A stretch of 64,000 nucleotides of DNA from Affinundibacterium nitidum (GTDB lineage Bacteria; Pseudomonadota; Gammaproteobacteria; Burkholderiales; Burkholderiaceae_D). Each line of letters opens with the position of its first letter. Positions within the stretch are counted from its first letter, which is position 1. A model generated the notes under the pieces. It saw only the letters and a program-made list of their open reading frames with translations, was not told the origin of the DNA and did no database searches. Positions 45,416-54,940 of the stretch are shown in pieces. The translations under genes were made by a program, and so were the position numbers. The stretch lies in the NCBI RefSeq assembly GCF_014284155.1, contig NZ_JACOFZ010000001.1, positions 1,134,545 through 1,198,544 on the forward strand, written 5' to 3'.

Positions 45416-46558
45416 CTATTTTTTGTTTATAGGTTTAAGCACTTTCTTGAGAAACCAAGCAGTTGGCATCGTCATTTCCTTATTGCAATGCACTGCTCCC
45501 ATCCACCAACTTGATACTTCCGATGAGCGCAAATCGCTATACATGAAGCTACGACGCCATGCTAGAACCTCGCCTGTTCTTAGGTCTACGACTATTTGCT
45601 CGCCTCCAGCGATACCTTTTTCTCGTAGCTTAGCGTCGCCGATACCTCGCCATGTGTAGCCGAACTTCGCATTGATCTGGTTGGTCAGCATTGCAGTCAC
45701 GAGATATGGCACGTTTGTCCAAGCGCCTTTTCTGGTTGGATCGAAAGTGTTGTACATCTTACCGGGATGGGCATTTTCATCTCTATAAAATAGAACATAT
45801 GTGCTTGTAAGGTTTGTGAAATCAATCTGTTCATTTACCTTTTTTGCAGACAGCACTTTGTCTTTGATCGCAGCACTCCATATCAAAAGAAAATTGTACT
45901 CACCTAAGTTCGGCTGCAAAAATGCTTCCCAGGGAACACTCAGACTTTCACGTGTGATACTGTATGGGTCTTCGAGCACATAACGATCACTGTACTCACG
46001 ATCAGTCGGATAAAAAGTAGGGCGCATCTGAAACACACCCTCCACATTCTCCGTAGTCCGATAGATCACTTCACCCGCCTCTTTTTCGCACAGCATTCTG
46101 AAGTAGTCGTAATTACTCATACCCCAGCTCGGTGGAGGCAAGACGGTACTCTTAGGCCACTTAATTTCGGGCATGTCAATGTAAGGCTTGCTGATCTTTT
46201 CATCCCAGCGGCGTAAGCCATATACATCGCAATCAGGATTTCTAAAATAGCGGTGATCTCCACCGCTTTGCATACAAGCATACCAAGTCTCGCGATCATA
46301 TTTCTCGCCAAAGTGGTCGCGTCTATTTTGGTCCAACACCGGCATACGCAAATAAAGAATGGCAATACATGCTTGATACTGTAGATTGTTACGTGAAGAT
46401 TCGCATCTATCTTCGACTAGCGCATCGGGCACCTGTGCGATATCTTGCGCTGTCGGTTTCGGTCGATTGGGATTAGGCGGATATTGCGGAGTAGACGTCG
46501 TTTGACAAGCCGCCAACGCAAGCGCGATAGTGCTCACCCATACTGTTTTGATTTTCAT
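45416..46558 (-). CDS. Predicted lipoprotein of unknown function
   Basis: 380 aa from the ATG at 46556-46558. MKIKTVWVSTIALALAAC is a lipoprotein signal with a LAAC lipobox (Cys18). A Pro-rich spacer follows (STPQYPPNPNRPKPT). The mature part has several Cys and a stretch CEKEAGEVIYRTTENVEGVFQMRP near 155-178 that I recall as recurring in hypothetical proteins of other proteobacteria, without a known role. A C-terminal patch of basic and aromatic residues ends the protein. The frame stays open far upstream (to 46786), overlapping the DUF2189 gene, but the extension lacks any signal. GAGAA lies near the chosen ATG. Confidence 0.72.
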   Translation of the reverse strand: MKIKTVWVSTIALALAACQTTSTPQYPPNPNRPKPTAQDIAQVPDALVEDRCESSRNNLQYQACIAILYLRMPVLDQNRRDHFGEKYDRETWYACMQSGGDHRYFRNPDCDVYGLRRWDEKISKPYIDMPEIKWPKSTVLPPPSWGMSNYDYFRMLCEKEAGEVIYRTTENVEGVFQMRPTFYPTDREYSDRYVLEDPYSITRESLSVPWEAFLQPNLGEYNFLLIWSAAIKDKVLSAKKVNEQIDFTNLTSTYVLFYRDENAHPGKMYNTFDPTRKGAWTNVPYLVTAMLTNQINAKFGYTWRGIGDAKLREKGIAGGEQIVVDLRTGEVLAWRRSFMYSDLRSSEVSSWWMGAVHCNKEMTMPTAWFLKKVLKPINKK

Positions 46559-46654
46559 TAATTCTCGGTACTTTCGAAGATTTTGATCGACATCTCGTTT
46601 CCTTACGCGATCTAGCAACGCGGATCTTGCCTGTTTTTGTATTTTTATGTCAAC

Positions 46655-46684
46655 AAAAAAATAACGAGCACTTGGCTCGTTATT
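46655..46684 (-). terminator. Terminator after the DUF2189 gene
   Basis: AATAACGAGC (46660-46669), loop, GCTCGTTATT (46675-46684). On the minus strand a T-run follows (complement of 46655-46661). A second hairpin, GAGGCTTTG (46696-46704) / CAAAGCCTC (46708-46716), sits between it and the stop. Confidence 0.82.
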
Positions 46685-46730
46685 CAGGGCGCACAGAGGC
46701 TTTGTCACAAAGCCTCGATTTAGCTTCGAA

Positions 46731-47555
46731 TTAATGCCGATGATCAGACGGCCCCACCACATCGCGATAAGCATGCCAAGTGGCATGCCCCACGATGGGC
46801 ATGGTGAACATAAAGCCGATGTTCCAAGTCATGAAGCCGAAGACCACAAAGCTAACGATGATGAGGCCCCAAACGATGGTGAGTGGAATGTTCACAGTCA
46901 GGGCGACGATGCTGATGATCATGGAAGTGATGGCATCAGAATCGCGGTCTAGCATCATCGGAATTGAGACCCAACTAATCGCGAAAACTAGGCTGGCGAA
47001 AATGAAACCCACGCAGCCGTAAACGAATAGAAATTCGACGTTGTCAAGCGAGAACAGTTTGGCTAGAAAACCTTCCATGGTCGGCATACCCTTGTTGTAG
47101 AACAGCGCAAAAATCACCAAGGAAGCACGAGCCCACACCATCATGACGACAGCTAAGACCACAGCGAAGGTACCGATATTGCTCCATCTGCCGCTCATGG
47201 AAAACACACTATTGATCATGCCTGAGCGTAGGTTTTCGATGCGACGACTGACGTCATATAAACCGAGCGCTAATAAAGGGCCGATTAACAAGAAGCCACA
47301 AGTGAGCGCGGAAAGATATTGGGGCGCGTTAGCCAAAACAAGTTTAAGAACGCCGCCCATTAAGGCAAAACAAATACCGTAGAAAATGCCTGCCATTGGC
47401 TCGGCACGAAAATCTCGCCAGCCCATGTTGAGCCAGTGAAAGGGGCGCAAGACGCCTAATCGTGCAACGGGAGGAAAGCTACTTTTTTGATCTATCACCA
47501 TGGTGATGTCAGGTGGCGCGCTGTCGCCATCGCGGCCGTTGGATTGCTCACTCAT
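46731..47555 (-). CDS. DUF2189 family integral membrane protein
   Basis: 274 aa with about six to seven hydrophobic segments between 50 and 260 and a polar N-terminus (MSEQSNGRDGDSAPPD). It matches the DUF2189 pattern: RPFHWLNMGWRDFRAEPMAGIFYGICFALMGG near 35-65, GPLLALGLYDVSRRIE, and MLDRDSDAITSMIIS. The function of the family is unknown. The ATG at 47553-47555 has GGAGA 5 nt upstream; a GTG 51 nt further upstream is less likely. A terminator follows. Confidence 0.86.
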   Translation of the reverse strand: MSEQSNGRDGDSAPPDITMVIDQKSSFPPVARLGVLRPFHWLNMGWRDFRAEPMAGIFYGICFALMGGVLKLVLANAPQYLSALTCGFLLIGPLLALGLYDVSRRIENLRSGMINSVFSMSGRWSNIGTFAVVLAVVMMVWARASLVIFALFYNKGMPTMEGFLAKLFSLDNVEFLFVYGCVGFIFASLVFAISWVSIPMMLDRDSDAITSMIISIVALTVNIPLTIVWGLIIVSFVVFGFMTWNIGFMFTMPIVGHATWHAYRDVVGPSDHRH

Positions 47556-47824
47556 TTTGTCTCCATCATGTCGGAACCCGCGCTTCTTATGAGTGCTGGT
47601 GTTCACTTATTTTATAAACACGTCTCGCTCGTCTTGCGAAGTGCGGCGCATTGTCATTGCTGACTATTATCCTAAGCGAGAAACTGTTAGCACCGCAACA
47701 AAACTCAAGTATCCGCCATTGAGGTAACGCAAATACAGCTGAGCTTGCCGCCTGCACGCAACACTTAAGCAAATTTGATGGAGATCAAGAATATATGACT
47801 ACCAACTTTTGCTTTGCAGCAAGC

Positions 47825-48478
47825 TTACTCGCGGGCTTGTGCTGCGAGTTGATCTGCTTGCACATTTCTCGCGCGGGGAATCCACACTAGCTCGCAATGC
47901 GGAAGTTGCTGTAGTAAAGCGCGGGCCTGTTGACGCCAATGCGATAGCAAGGAGGAGGCTTGCGCTTCCTGTGCCACTACGTCATCCAGAATCACACGAC
48001 TATCACCACGAACAGTTAATGCATCTGCTTTGTATGTGATGGCGAGTTTTAAGGCCGCAATCAAGGCTTGGTATTCGGCATCACTGCTACTGCCATGCCC
48101 TAGGTGTTGGCTCAATTGCCAGCGACTTCCATCAGGCGCTTGAAGAACGGCACCAATACTGCAAGGCCCAGGATTCGGATGTGCTGAGCCGTCAAACCAC
48201 AGGTTCCAACGCTGAAGGTCAATCTCACGTGAAGCTAGCTTTGCTTGGTGTCGTTGTACGTAGGCGAGTCGCCGCACTTCTTGCAACTGTTGGTGACGAC
48301 GACGTTCGGCTGCCCTACTTTCGAACAGCTGTGCCACATCGATTCCCTGCTGCTCTGCCATGCTAACAAACAAGGCTCGCAAAGCCTTGAGCAAATCACC
48401 ATCACCCAGCCGCGCCGAACGCTTGGCCTTCGCTAGTTCAGTTTTCGTGCACAAATCTAGATAATGTTGCAACTCCAT
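47825..48478 (-). CDS. RNase H-fold (reverse transcriptase-like) protein
   Basis: 217 aa, cytoplasmic. The N-terminal half (about 1-85) is a charged helical region with an RxxxRRRHQQLQEVRRL stretch. The C-terminal domain is an RNase HI-type fold (RVT_3): WNLWFDGSAHPNPGPCSIGAVL near 92-113 with the first Asp, the Glu in SDAEYQALIAAL near 132-143, and the Asp in RGDSRVILDDV near 158. It probably cleaves RNA in RNA-DNA hybrids, but the extra N-terminus sets it apart from rnhA. The last catalytic Asp is in NVQADQLA. No neighbour explains it. Confidence 0.85.
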   Translation of the reverse strand: MELQHYLDLCTKTELAKAKRSARLGDGDLLKALRALFVSMAEQQGIDVAQLFESRAAERRRHQQLQEVRRLAYVQRHQAKLASREIDLQRWNLWFDGSAHPNPGPCSIGAVLQAPDGSRWQLSQHLGHGSSSDAEYQALIAALKLAITYKADALTVRGDSRVILDDVVAQEAQASSLLSHWRQQARALLQQLPHCELVWIPRARNVQADQLAAQARE

Positions 48479-48722
48479 TCAATGTCTTTCTTTTTCTAAA
48501 ATTTCAGCATTGTCTCGCTACAGTAGCCAATAAGCATCCAAATTTACATAAAAACACTCATAACGCCTCAAAAATGGAAAAAGATGGGTATTGAAAAACT
48601 ACGCTTAACTATGCAGTCCCATCATTTCTATATATTGAAACCACATATAAGCAAATGAGTACTATGTAGTTTGTTATATAGAGCCTGCCCTTTAAGATGC
48701 CTGCTACTTTGCACGAGGCTCT

Positions 48723-49496
48723 ATGACACTTACCTATATTATCTCCGGATTTGCAGTCGGCACCCTAGTCGGATTAACCGGCGTGGGCGGTGGGTCATTA
48801 ATGACACCATTGCTGACCCTGCTGTTTGGCGTATCGCCTTCGGTGGCGGTAGGTACTGACTTAGCCTTTGCTTCCATCACCAAAGCAACAGGCACTTTCA
48901 CGCATCGTTTGCGTGGCACCGTCGAATGGCAAGTGGTCCGTCTATTATGTTTCGGTGCATTACCTGCAGCATTGCTGACGACCTTGGGTCTCAAATATTT
49001 CGGCACGCTGGACAAAGAAATTGGCCAGATCATACGCTATTCCATCGCTGGTTCCGTATTCTTAACGGTGATCGCGATTCTATATCGAAGCAAACTAATC
49101 GCTTGGATCAATGCTCACCCGGAACGTCAATTGCACGGAACACGCTTAGCCGTAGCAACGATTACGGCAGGTGCGATACTGGGCATCCTCGTCACCATTT
49201 CATCGATTGGCGCTGGCGCGATTGGCGCGACGATCTTGGTTCTGCTCTATCCAAAAATGCCTGCGGCCCATGTCGCTGGAACCGATATCGCTTACGCCGT
49301 ACCTCTCACCGCGATTGCTGCTTTCGGCCATTGGTATTTGGGCTCAATTGATTGGGTTTTACTGGGCTCATTATTGATTGGCTCCTTGCCTGGCATCACA
49401 CTCGGTTCGCTCGCAGCTAAAGCGGTTCCAGAAAAACTCTTACGCGGCATTCTCGCTACCACCTTAACGCTAGTCGCTTGCAAGTTAGTGATGTAA
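48723..49496 (+). CDS. TauE/SafE family sulfite exporter-like membrane protein
   Basis: 257 aa with about eight hydrophobic segments. The paired motifs GVGGGSLMTPLLTLLFG and SSIGAGAIGATILVLL (near 21-37 and 157-172) and ALP...FASITKATGTFTHRLRG match the family, which moves sulfite, taurine-derived or other small organosulfur anions. It lies 63-81 bp upstream of the sulfite reductase gene on the same strand, so a role in exporting excess sulfite is likely. The 244 bp upstream should hold the promoter for the whole cluster; a CysB site is expected there but not clearly seen. Confidence 0.9.
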   Translation: MTLTYIISGFAVGTLVGLTGVGGGSLMTPLLTLLFGVSPSVAVGTDLAFASITKATGTFTHRLRGTVEWQVVRLLCFGALPAALLTTLGLKYFGTLDKEIGQIIRYSIAGSVFLTVIAILYRSKLIAWINAHPERQLHGTRLAVATITAGAILGILVTISSIGAGAIGATILVLLYPKMPAAHVAGTDIAYAVPLTAIAAFGHWYLGSIDWVLLGSLLIGSLPGITLGSLAAKAVPEKLLRGILATTLTLVACKLVM

Positions 49497-49577
49497 GCAG
49501 CGTTCGGTAACTGCAAAAAACAGCAAAATTAGTCGCACACCTTATTTAAATTTTCGCCATTGTTAGGATTATTGAAG

Positions 49578-51284
49578 ATGTATCGCTACGACCAATATGA
49601 CCACCAAATCGTACAAGAGCGCGTCGCTCAATTTAGCGACCAGGTACGTCGCCGTATCGCTAATGAATTGACGGAAGATGAGTTCCGTATCTTGCGCTTG
49701 CAAAATGGTTTGTACATGCAGCGCCATGCCTACATGCTGCGCGTGGCGGTGCCATATGGTTTGCTGTCATCGACACAAGTGCGCAAGTTTGCCTTTATCG
49801 CGCGCAAATTTGATCGCGGCTATGGTCATTTCACGACACGTCAAAACATTCAATACAACTGGATTAATCTCGAAGATACGCCAGAGATTTTGGATGAGTT
49901 AGCCAAAGTCGAAATGCATGCGATTCAAACTTCGGGTAACTGCATGCGCAATATTACTTCCGATGAGTTTGCGGGCATCGCGGCTGACGAGATTATCGAT
50001 CCACGGCCGTATGCAGAAATTTTGCGCCAATGGACCACCTTCCATCCTGAGTTCGCCTACTTGCCGCGTAAGTTTAAGATTGCGATTAACGGTGCTAAGG
50101 AAGATCGTGCGGCGATTGCGGTCCATGATATTGGCCTCTCCGTGGTGAAAAACGATGCGGGTGAAGTGGGCTTCAAAGTGATGGTCGGTGGCGGTATGGG
50201 CCGCACACCAATTTTGGGAAGCGTGATCCGTGAGTTCTTGCCGTGGCAGCACGTGATGACCTATCTCGAAGCAATCTTACGTATCTACAATCAATTCGGT
50301 CGTCGCGACAATATCTACAAAGCACGGATCAAAATCTTGGTCAAGGCGCTTGGCATTGAAGAGTTCGCACGTCTCGTCGAAGAAGAATGGCAAGACATAA
50401 AAGGTGGCCCAGGCACCTTAACTGAAGCAGAGTTAGCACGTGTTGCGGCTTATTTTATTGATCCAGAATACAAAGCATTGCCAGAAACCGATGCAGAATT
50501 CGTACGCCTACAGAGCGAAAACAAAGCCTTTGCCAACTGGGTAAAACGTAATGTTAAAGCACACAAAAAAGCGGGCTACGCTGCTGTCGTTTTGTCGCTA
50601 AAAAAACCAGGCGTGCCACCTGGCGATGCGAGCGCAGACCAGCTCGATTTCATCGCTGATTTAGCAGACCGCTATAGTTTCGGTGAAGTACGTGCTACGC
50701 ATGAGCAAAATTTGGTGTTGGCCGACGTTGAACAAAGTCACTTGTTCGGTTTGTGGCAAGAAGCAAAAGCCCATGGCTTAGCGACACCAAATATCGGCTT
50801 ATTAACCGATATGATTTGCTGCCCAGGCGGTGATTTTTGCTCTTTGGCGAATGCAAAATCGATCCCTATCGCGCTTGATATTACAGATCGCTTCAATGAC
50901 CTTGACTACCTGCACGATATTGGCGAACTCGAATTGAATATGTCTGGCTGCATCAATGCATGTGGCCACCACCACGTTGGCAACATCGGCATCTTGGGCG
51001 TCGATAAAGATGGCAGTGAATGGTATCAAGTCTCTATCGGTGGCGCGCAGGGTAATCAATCGGCCATCGGCAAAATTATTGGCCCTTCATTCTCTGCCGG
51101 CCAAATGCCAGAAGTAATTGATCGCATCATTCAAGTGTATTTGCGCGAACGCAGCGATGGCGAACGTTTCATTGATACCGCACAACGTCTTGGTATCACA
51201 CCGTTTAAAGAGTTTGTGTACGCAACACCGATTAAAACCATAGAGCATCACGGAGAAGATGCCGGCTCTGCAGTCGTCTACTAA
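49578..51284 (+). CDS. Sulfite/nitrite reductase hemoprotein (assimilatory, siroheme type)
   Basis: 568 aa. Reduces sulfite to sulfide (or nitrite) with six electrons, using siroheme and a 4Fe-4S cluster. The C-terminal cluster ligands are CCPGGDFC (near 413-420) and SGCINACGHHHVGN (near 457-470). RHAYMLRVAVPYG and YGHFTTRQNIQYNW are the siroheme-site halves. It is the single-chain type usual in Burkholderiales, not enterobacterial CysI with CysJ. The ATG at 49578 follows AGGA; a TTG 18 nt upstream is disfavoured. The neighbours (DUF934, cysH, cysD, cysN, cobA) show that it acts on sulfite. Confidence 0.93.
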   Translation: MYRYDQYDHQIVQERVAQFSDQVRRRIANELTEDEFRILRLQNGLYMQRHAYMLRVAVPYGLLSSTQVRKFAFIARKFDRGYGHFTTRQNIQYNWINLEDTPEILDELAKVEMHAIQTSGNCMRNITSDEFAGIAADEIIDPRPYAEILRQWTTFHPEFAYLPRKFKIAINGAKEDRAAIAVHDIGLSVVKNDAGEVGFKVMVGGGMGRTPILGSVIREFLPWQHVMTYLEAILRIYNQFGRRDNIYKARIKILVKALGIEEFARLVEEEWQDIKGGPGTLTEAELARVAAYFIDPEYKALPETDAEFVRLQSENKAFANWVKRNVKAHKKAGYAAVVLSLKKPGVPPGDASADQLDFIADLADRYSFGEVRATHEQNLVLADVEQSHLFGLWQEAKAHGLATPNIGLLTDMICCPGGDFCSLANAKSIPIALDITDRFNDLDYLHDIGELELNMSGCINACGHHHVGNIGILGVDKDGSEWYQVSIGGAQGNQSAIGKIIGPSFSAGQMPEVIDRIIQVYLRERSDGERFIDTAQRLGITPFKEFVYATPIKTIEHHGEDAGSAVVY

Positions 51285-51300
51285 ATACAGGGAGAAACCT

Positions 51301-51822
51301 ATGCCACAAATCATTAAAGATAGCGTCGTCGTCAATGACGATTGGGAGATCTTGCATTTATCCGAAGACGACACTGCGGACACGGTCACTGTGCCAAGTG
51401 GAAAAACGATTGTACCGCTCAAAGTTTGGTTACTGCAAAAAGCTAGCTTAGAGCAACGCAGCGATATCGGTGTTTGGTTTAGTAGCGATGAACAAGCAAA
51501 AGAGCTCGGCGCTGATATTCAGCGCTTCTCAGTGATTGCGATTGATTTCCCGAAGTTTGCAGATGGCCGTGGTTACTCCATCGCTTACAACTTGCGCACC
51601 CGCTTCGGTTATAGCGGCGAGCTGCGTGCGATTGGCGATGTCTTGCGTGATCAACTGTTCTACATGCAGCGCGTTGGCTTTAATGCTTTTGCGGTGCGAG
51701 CCGACAAGAACATCCACGATGCTTTAAAGAGTTTGTCGGACTTCAGCGAGAAATATCAAACTTCTGTTGATGAGCGCGAACCATTATTTCGCCGTGCTAA
51801 CCGCCTTGGCGCAACTAGCTGA
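51301..51822 (+). CDS. DUF934 family protein of the sulfite-reduction cluster
   Basis: 173 aa. The motif LSEDDTADTVTVPSGKTIVPLKVWL near 20-45 and FADGRGYSIAYNLRTRFGYSGELRAIGDVLRDQLFYMQRVGF near 82-124 are the family signature. It always sits next to single-chain sulfite reductases in Burkholderiales, so it is probably an accessory factor for the reductase, perhaps in place of the missing flavoprotein partner. The start ATG follows GGGAG; the frame extends 42 nt upstream into the reductase gene. It is 16 bp after the reductase and 8 bp before cysH. Confidence 0.92.
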   Translation: MPQIIKDSVVVNDDWEILHLSEDDTADTVTVPSGKTIVPLKVWLLQKASLEQRSDIGVWFSSDEQAKELGADIQRFSVIAIDFPKFADGRGYSIAYNLRTRFGYSGELRAIGDVLRDQLFYMQRVGFNAFAVRADKNIHDALKSLSDFSEKYQTSVDEREPLFRRANRLGATS

Positions 51823-51830
51823 GAGTCCCC

Positions 51831-52574
51831 ATGAGCGCAATTCACAGTAATGCTGTCATTCAAGGTTTCGAACAAAAGCTGGCGGCGACGACTGCCACTT
51901 TAGAAGGCATCGCCGCCAACTATAGCCCTGCCGTTTTTGCTTCTAGCTTGGCAGCGGAAGATATGGTGCTGACTGATCTCATTTTGCGTCATCAGTTGAA
52001 CATCGCGATTTTTTCCTTAGAGACAGGTCGCCTGCATGCAGAAACTCTGGCGATGCTAGACAAGGTTAAAACCCAATATGGCTATGAAATCGCCTTGTTT
52101 CGTCCCGAGCCAAATGCAGTCGACACCTATGTCGCAAGCCACGGCTTAAATGGGTTTTATGAGAGCGTTGAAGCACGCAAAGAATGCTGCCGAGTACGCA
52201 AAGTTGAACCGCTCAATCGTGCTTTAAGCGGCAAGAAAGCATGGATTACAGGCCAACGTCGTGCGCAATCAAGTACACGCTCTGACTTAGCTGTGCAAGA
52301 AGACGATGCAGCGCATCAGATGCAGAAGTTCAATCCCTTAGCCGATTGGACTGAAGCCGATGTGTGGCAGTACATTCGCGCCAAAAACGTACCGTATAAC
52401 GCCTTACATGATAAAGGCTATCCCTCAATTGGTTGCGAACCTTGCACGCGTGCGATTCAAGCGGGTGAAGATGTACGCGCTGGGCGCTGGTGGTGGGAGA
52501 ACCCTGAGTCAAAAGAATGCGGTCTGCACGTGGTCGATGGTAAGTTGATTCGTATTAAGCAAGTTGCCGTGTAG
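51831..52574 (+). CDS. cysH: Phosphoadenylyl-/adenylyl-sulfate reductase (APS type)
   Basis: 247 aa. Reduces APS or PAPS to sulfite. The two cysteine pairs C119-C120 (ECCRVRK) and C202-C205 (GCEPC) bind 4Fe-4S in APS-type enzymes, and Cys230 in ECGLH is the catalytic cysteine. LETGRLHAETL and WITGQRRAQSSTR are the nucleotide-binding parts. E. coli CysH (PAPS type) lacks the pairs, so this enzyme should use APS, which agrees with the absence of cysC. GAGAG precedes the ATG. Cotranscribed with DUF934. Confidence 0.92.
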   Translation: MSAIHSNAVIQGFEQKLAATTATLEGIAANYSPAVFASSLAAEDMVLTDLILRHQLNIAIFSLETGRLHAETLAMLDKVKTQYGYEIALFRPEPNAVDTYVASHGLNGFYESVEARKECCRVRKVEPLNRALSGKKAWITGQRRAQSSTRSDLAVQEDDAAHQMQKFNPLADWTEADVWQYIRAKNVPYNALHDKGYPSIGCEPCTRAIQAGEDVRAGRWWWENPESKECGLHVVDGKLIRIKQVAV

Positions 52575-52670
52575 TTCGTCCAGCACATTCAGATTCAAGC
52601 AAAAATAATCGATCTAGCAATACCACTAAGGTGATGCGATCAAATATAGATAGAGAAGATAGAGGTTAGT

Positions 52671-53606
52671 ATGAATGCCGTCGTTGAAAACAATTTGATT
52701 GATGCCGCGAGCAATCGCCATCTGGACTGGTTAGAGTCGGAAGCAATCCATATCATGCGTGAAGTGGCTGCTGAATGCAGCAACCCCGCGCTTTTGTTTT
52801 CCGGCGGCAAGGATTCGGTGGTGCTGTTGCGCATCGCGGAGAAGGCCTTCCGCCCTGGCAAGTTCCCTTTTCCATTAGTGCATGTCGATACCGGGCATAA
52901 CTTCCCCGAGGTCATTACTTTCCGTGACAAACGTGTGGCAGAACTTGGCGAACGTTTGATTGTTGGCTCAGTCGAAGATTCGATCAAGCGCGGCACTGTG
53001 CGTCTACGTAATCCACAAACAGATTCACGCAATGCTGCGCAAGCGGTCACTTTATTAGAAACCATCGCCGAGCACAAATTTGATGCTTGTATTGGTGGTG
53101 CTCGCCGCGATGAAGAAAAAGCGCGTGCGAAAGAGCGTATTTTTTCTTTCCGCGATGAATTTGGTCAATGGAATCCCAAAGCCCAGCGTCCAGAGCTGTG
53201 GGACTTGTATAACACGCGTGTTCATCCTGGCGAAAACATGCGTGTATTCCCGATTTCCAACTGGACCGAGCTCGATGTTTGGCAATACATCGCCCGTGAA
53301 AAACTGGAATTGCCACCGATTTATTTCGCGCACGAACGCGAAGTGATTCCACGTAATGGTTTATTGGTACCGTTGACTGAATTAACACCTCCACGTGCGG
53401 GTGAAACGATAGAAAAACGTGTCGTTCGTTTCCGTACTGTCGGCGACATTTCTTGCACATGTCCAGTGGCTTCAGATGCTGCCACCGTTGACGCCATTAT
53501 TGAAGAAACAGCCATCACCCAAATTACTGAACGCGGCGCGACGCGCATGGATGATCAGACCTCTGAATCTTCCATGGAAAAACGCAAAAAAGAAGGATAT
53601 TTCTAA
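52671..53606 (+). CDS. cysD: Sulfate adenylyltransferase subunit 2
   Basis: 311-aa PP-loop ATP pyrophosphatase that makes APS from sulfate and ATP, driven by CysN GTPase. It shows the SGGKDSVVLLRIAEKAF motif near 45-61, HVDTGHNFPEVI, and the C-terminal RFRTVGDISCTCPV. AGAGG lies 6 nt before the ATG. The stop overlaps the cysN start by one base (TAATG), so the two subunits are made together. 96 bp separate it from cysH. Confidence 0.96.
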   Translation: MNAVVENNLIDAASNRHLDWLESEAIHIMREVAAECSNPALLFSGGKDSVVLLRIAEKAFRPGKFPFPLVHVDTGHNFPEVITFRDKRVAELGERLIVGSVEDSIKRGTVRLRNPQTDSRNAAQAVTLLETIAEHKFDACIGGARRDEEKARAKERIFSFRDEFGQWNPKAQRPELWDLYNTRVHPGENMRVFPISNWTELDVWQYIAREKLELPPIYFAHEREVIPRNGLLVPLTELTPPRAGETIEKRVVRFRTVGDISCTCPVASDAATVDAIIEETAITQITERGATRMDDQTSESSMEKRKKEGYF

Positions 53607-54940
53607 TGAACACGCAAGTACAAACTACACAAGTGCAAGCCGCTTCCATAGACGCTAGCCGCGAGCGCGGACTGTTACGTTTCATCACAGCAGGCTCCGT
53701 TGATGATGGTAAAAGTACCTTAATTGGCCGCTTGCTTTTCGATAGCAAAGGGATTTTTGCAGACCAACTCAATGCGATTTCAAAGGCCAAACATAAACGT
53801 ACCGTCGGCGATACGATAGACTTGTCTTTGCTAACTGATGGTTTGGAAGCCGAGCGCGAACAAGGCATTACGATTGACGTTGCTTATCGCTATTTCGCGA
53901 CACCGAAACGTAAATTCATTATTGCCGACACCCCTGGCCATGAGCAGTACACTCGCAATATGGTGACCGGTGCTTCCACCGCTGATGCTGTGATCATTTT
54001 GATCGACGTCTCTAAAGTCAAACTCGGTGATGATGGCAGCGTAGAGTTACTGACGCAAACCAAACGCCACTCCACCATTGCGCACCTCTTGCAAATCGAG
54101 CACGTGATCGTCGCCGTCAATAAGATGGACTTGGTCAATTACGATCAAACTGTGTACGACCGTATCGTTGCGGCCTACCAAAGCTTCGCGACGCAACTTG
54201 GCTTAAAAGATGTGCACCCGATTCCATTGTCGGCATTGGCGGGAGATAACGTGGTAAGCGCGAGTGAAAAACTAAGCTGGTATCAAGGCCCTACTTTGAT
54301 CGAATTGCTGGAATCGCTGAGCGTTTACGACGAATCCCACGACGAAGCTTTCCGTTTCCCAGTGCAATTAGTGGCCCGTCACAATGGTCACGAAGCCAAC
54401 GATTTCCGTGGTTACATGGGCCGTGTTGAAGCGGGTAAGATTAGTGTTGGTGATACTATCGTGGTGCAACCTTCAGGCCAAACCGCGACGATTAAAGATA
54501 TTCAAACGCTCGACGGTTCACAACAAACTGCCGTTGTTGGCCAATCGGTCACCATTCTATTGAACGAATATGTCGATATCTCGCGTGGTGATATGTTAGC
54601 GTCTGCCAACCGCCCTGCGACGGTTTTAAAACAAGTCAGCGCCGACATTTGCTGGTTGTCAGAAGAAGCACTCGATAGTCGTCGCAAGTATTGGCTGAAA
54701 CACACGACACGCCAAGTGGCAGCACGTGTTGCGTCGATTGACACACTACTCGATATCAATACCCAAGAACGCCGCACAACTGATACACTTAAATTGAACG
54801 ACATCGCTCGCGTCAATATCAATGTACAGCAGGCTCTGGCTGCAGATGCTTATGATGCCACTCGTAGTACAGGCGCATTTATTTTGATCGACGAAGTCAC
54901 CCATCAAACTGTGGCTGCGGGAATGATACGTCTTGACTAA
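53606..54940 (+). CDS. cysN: Sulfate adenylyltransferase subunit 1
   Basis: 444-aa GTPase of the EF-Tu class that powers CysD. The P-loop is GSVDDGKSTLIGRLLF near 31-46, G3 DTPGHEQY near 110-117 and G4 NKMD near 172-175, followed by beta-barrel domains 2 and 3. There is no fused C-terminal APS kinase (CysC) domain, so PAPS is not made by this protein. Start overlaps cysD by one base; the end overlaps cobA by 8 bases. Confidence 0.96.
   Translation: MNTQVQTTQVQAASIDASRERGLLRFITAGSVDDGKSTLIGRLLFDSKGIFADQLNAISKAKHKRTVGDTIDLSLLTDGLEAEREQGITIDVAYRYFATPKRKFIIADTPGHEQYTRNMVTGASTADAVIILIDVSKVKLGDDGSVELLTQTKRHSTIAHLLQIEHVIVAVNKMDLVNYDQTVYDRIVAAYQSFATQLGLKDVHPIPLSALAGDNVVSASEKLSWYQGPTLIELLESLSVYDESHDEAFRFPVQLVARHNGHEANDFRGYMGRVEAGKISVGDTIVVQPSGQTATIKDIQTLDGSQQTAVVGQSVTILLNEYVDISRGDMLASANRPATVLKQVSADICWLSEEALDSRRKYWLKHTTRQVAARVASIDTLLDINTQERRTTDTLKLNDIARVNINVQQALAADAYDATRSTGAFILIDEVTHQTVAAGMIRLD

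Noticed and set aside
46559-46786. N-terminal extension of the lipoprotein gene
   Set aside because: It would hide the lipoprotein signal peptide and overlaps the DUF2189 gene and its terminator.
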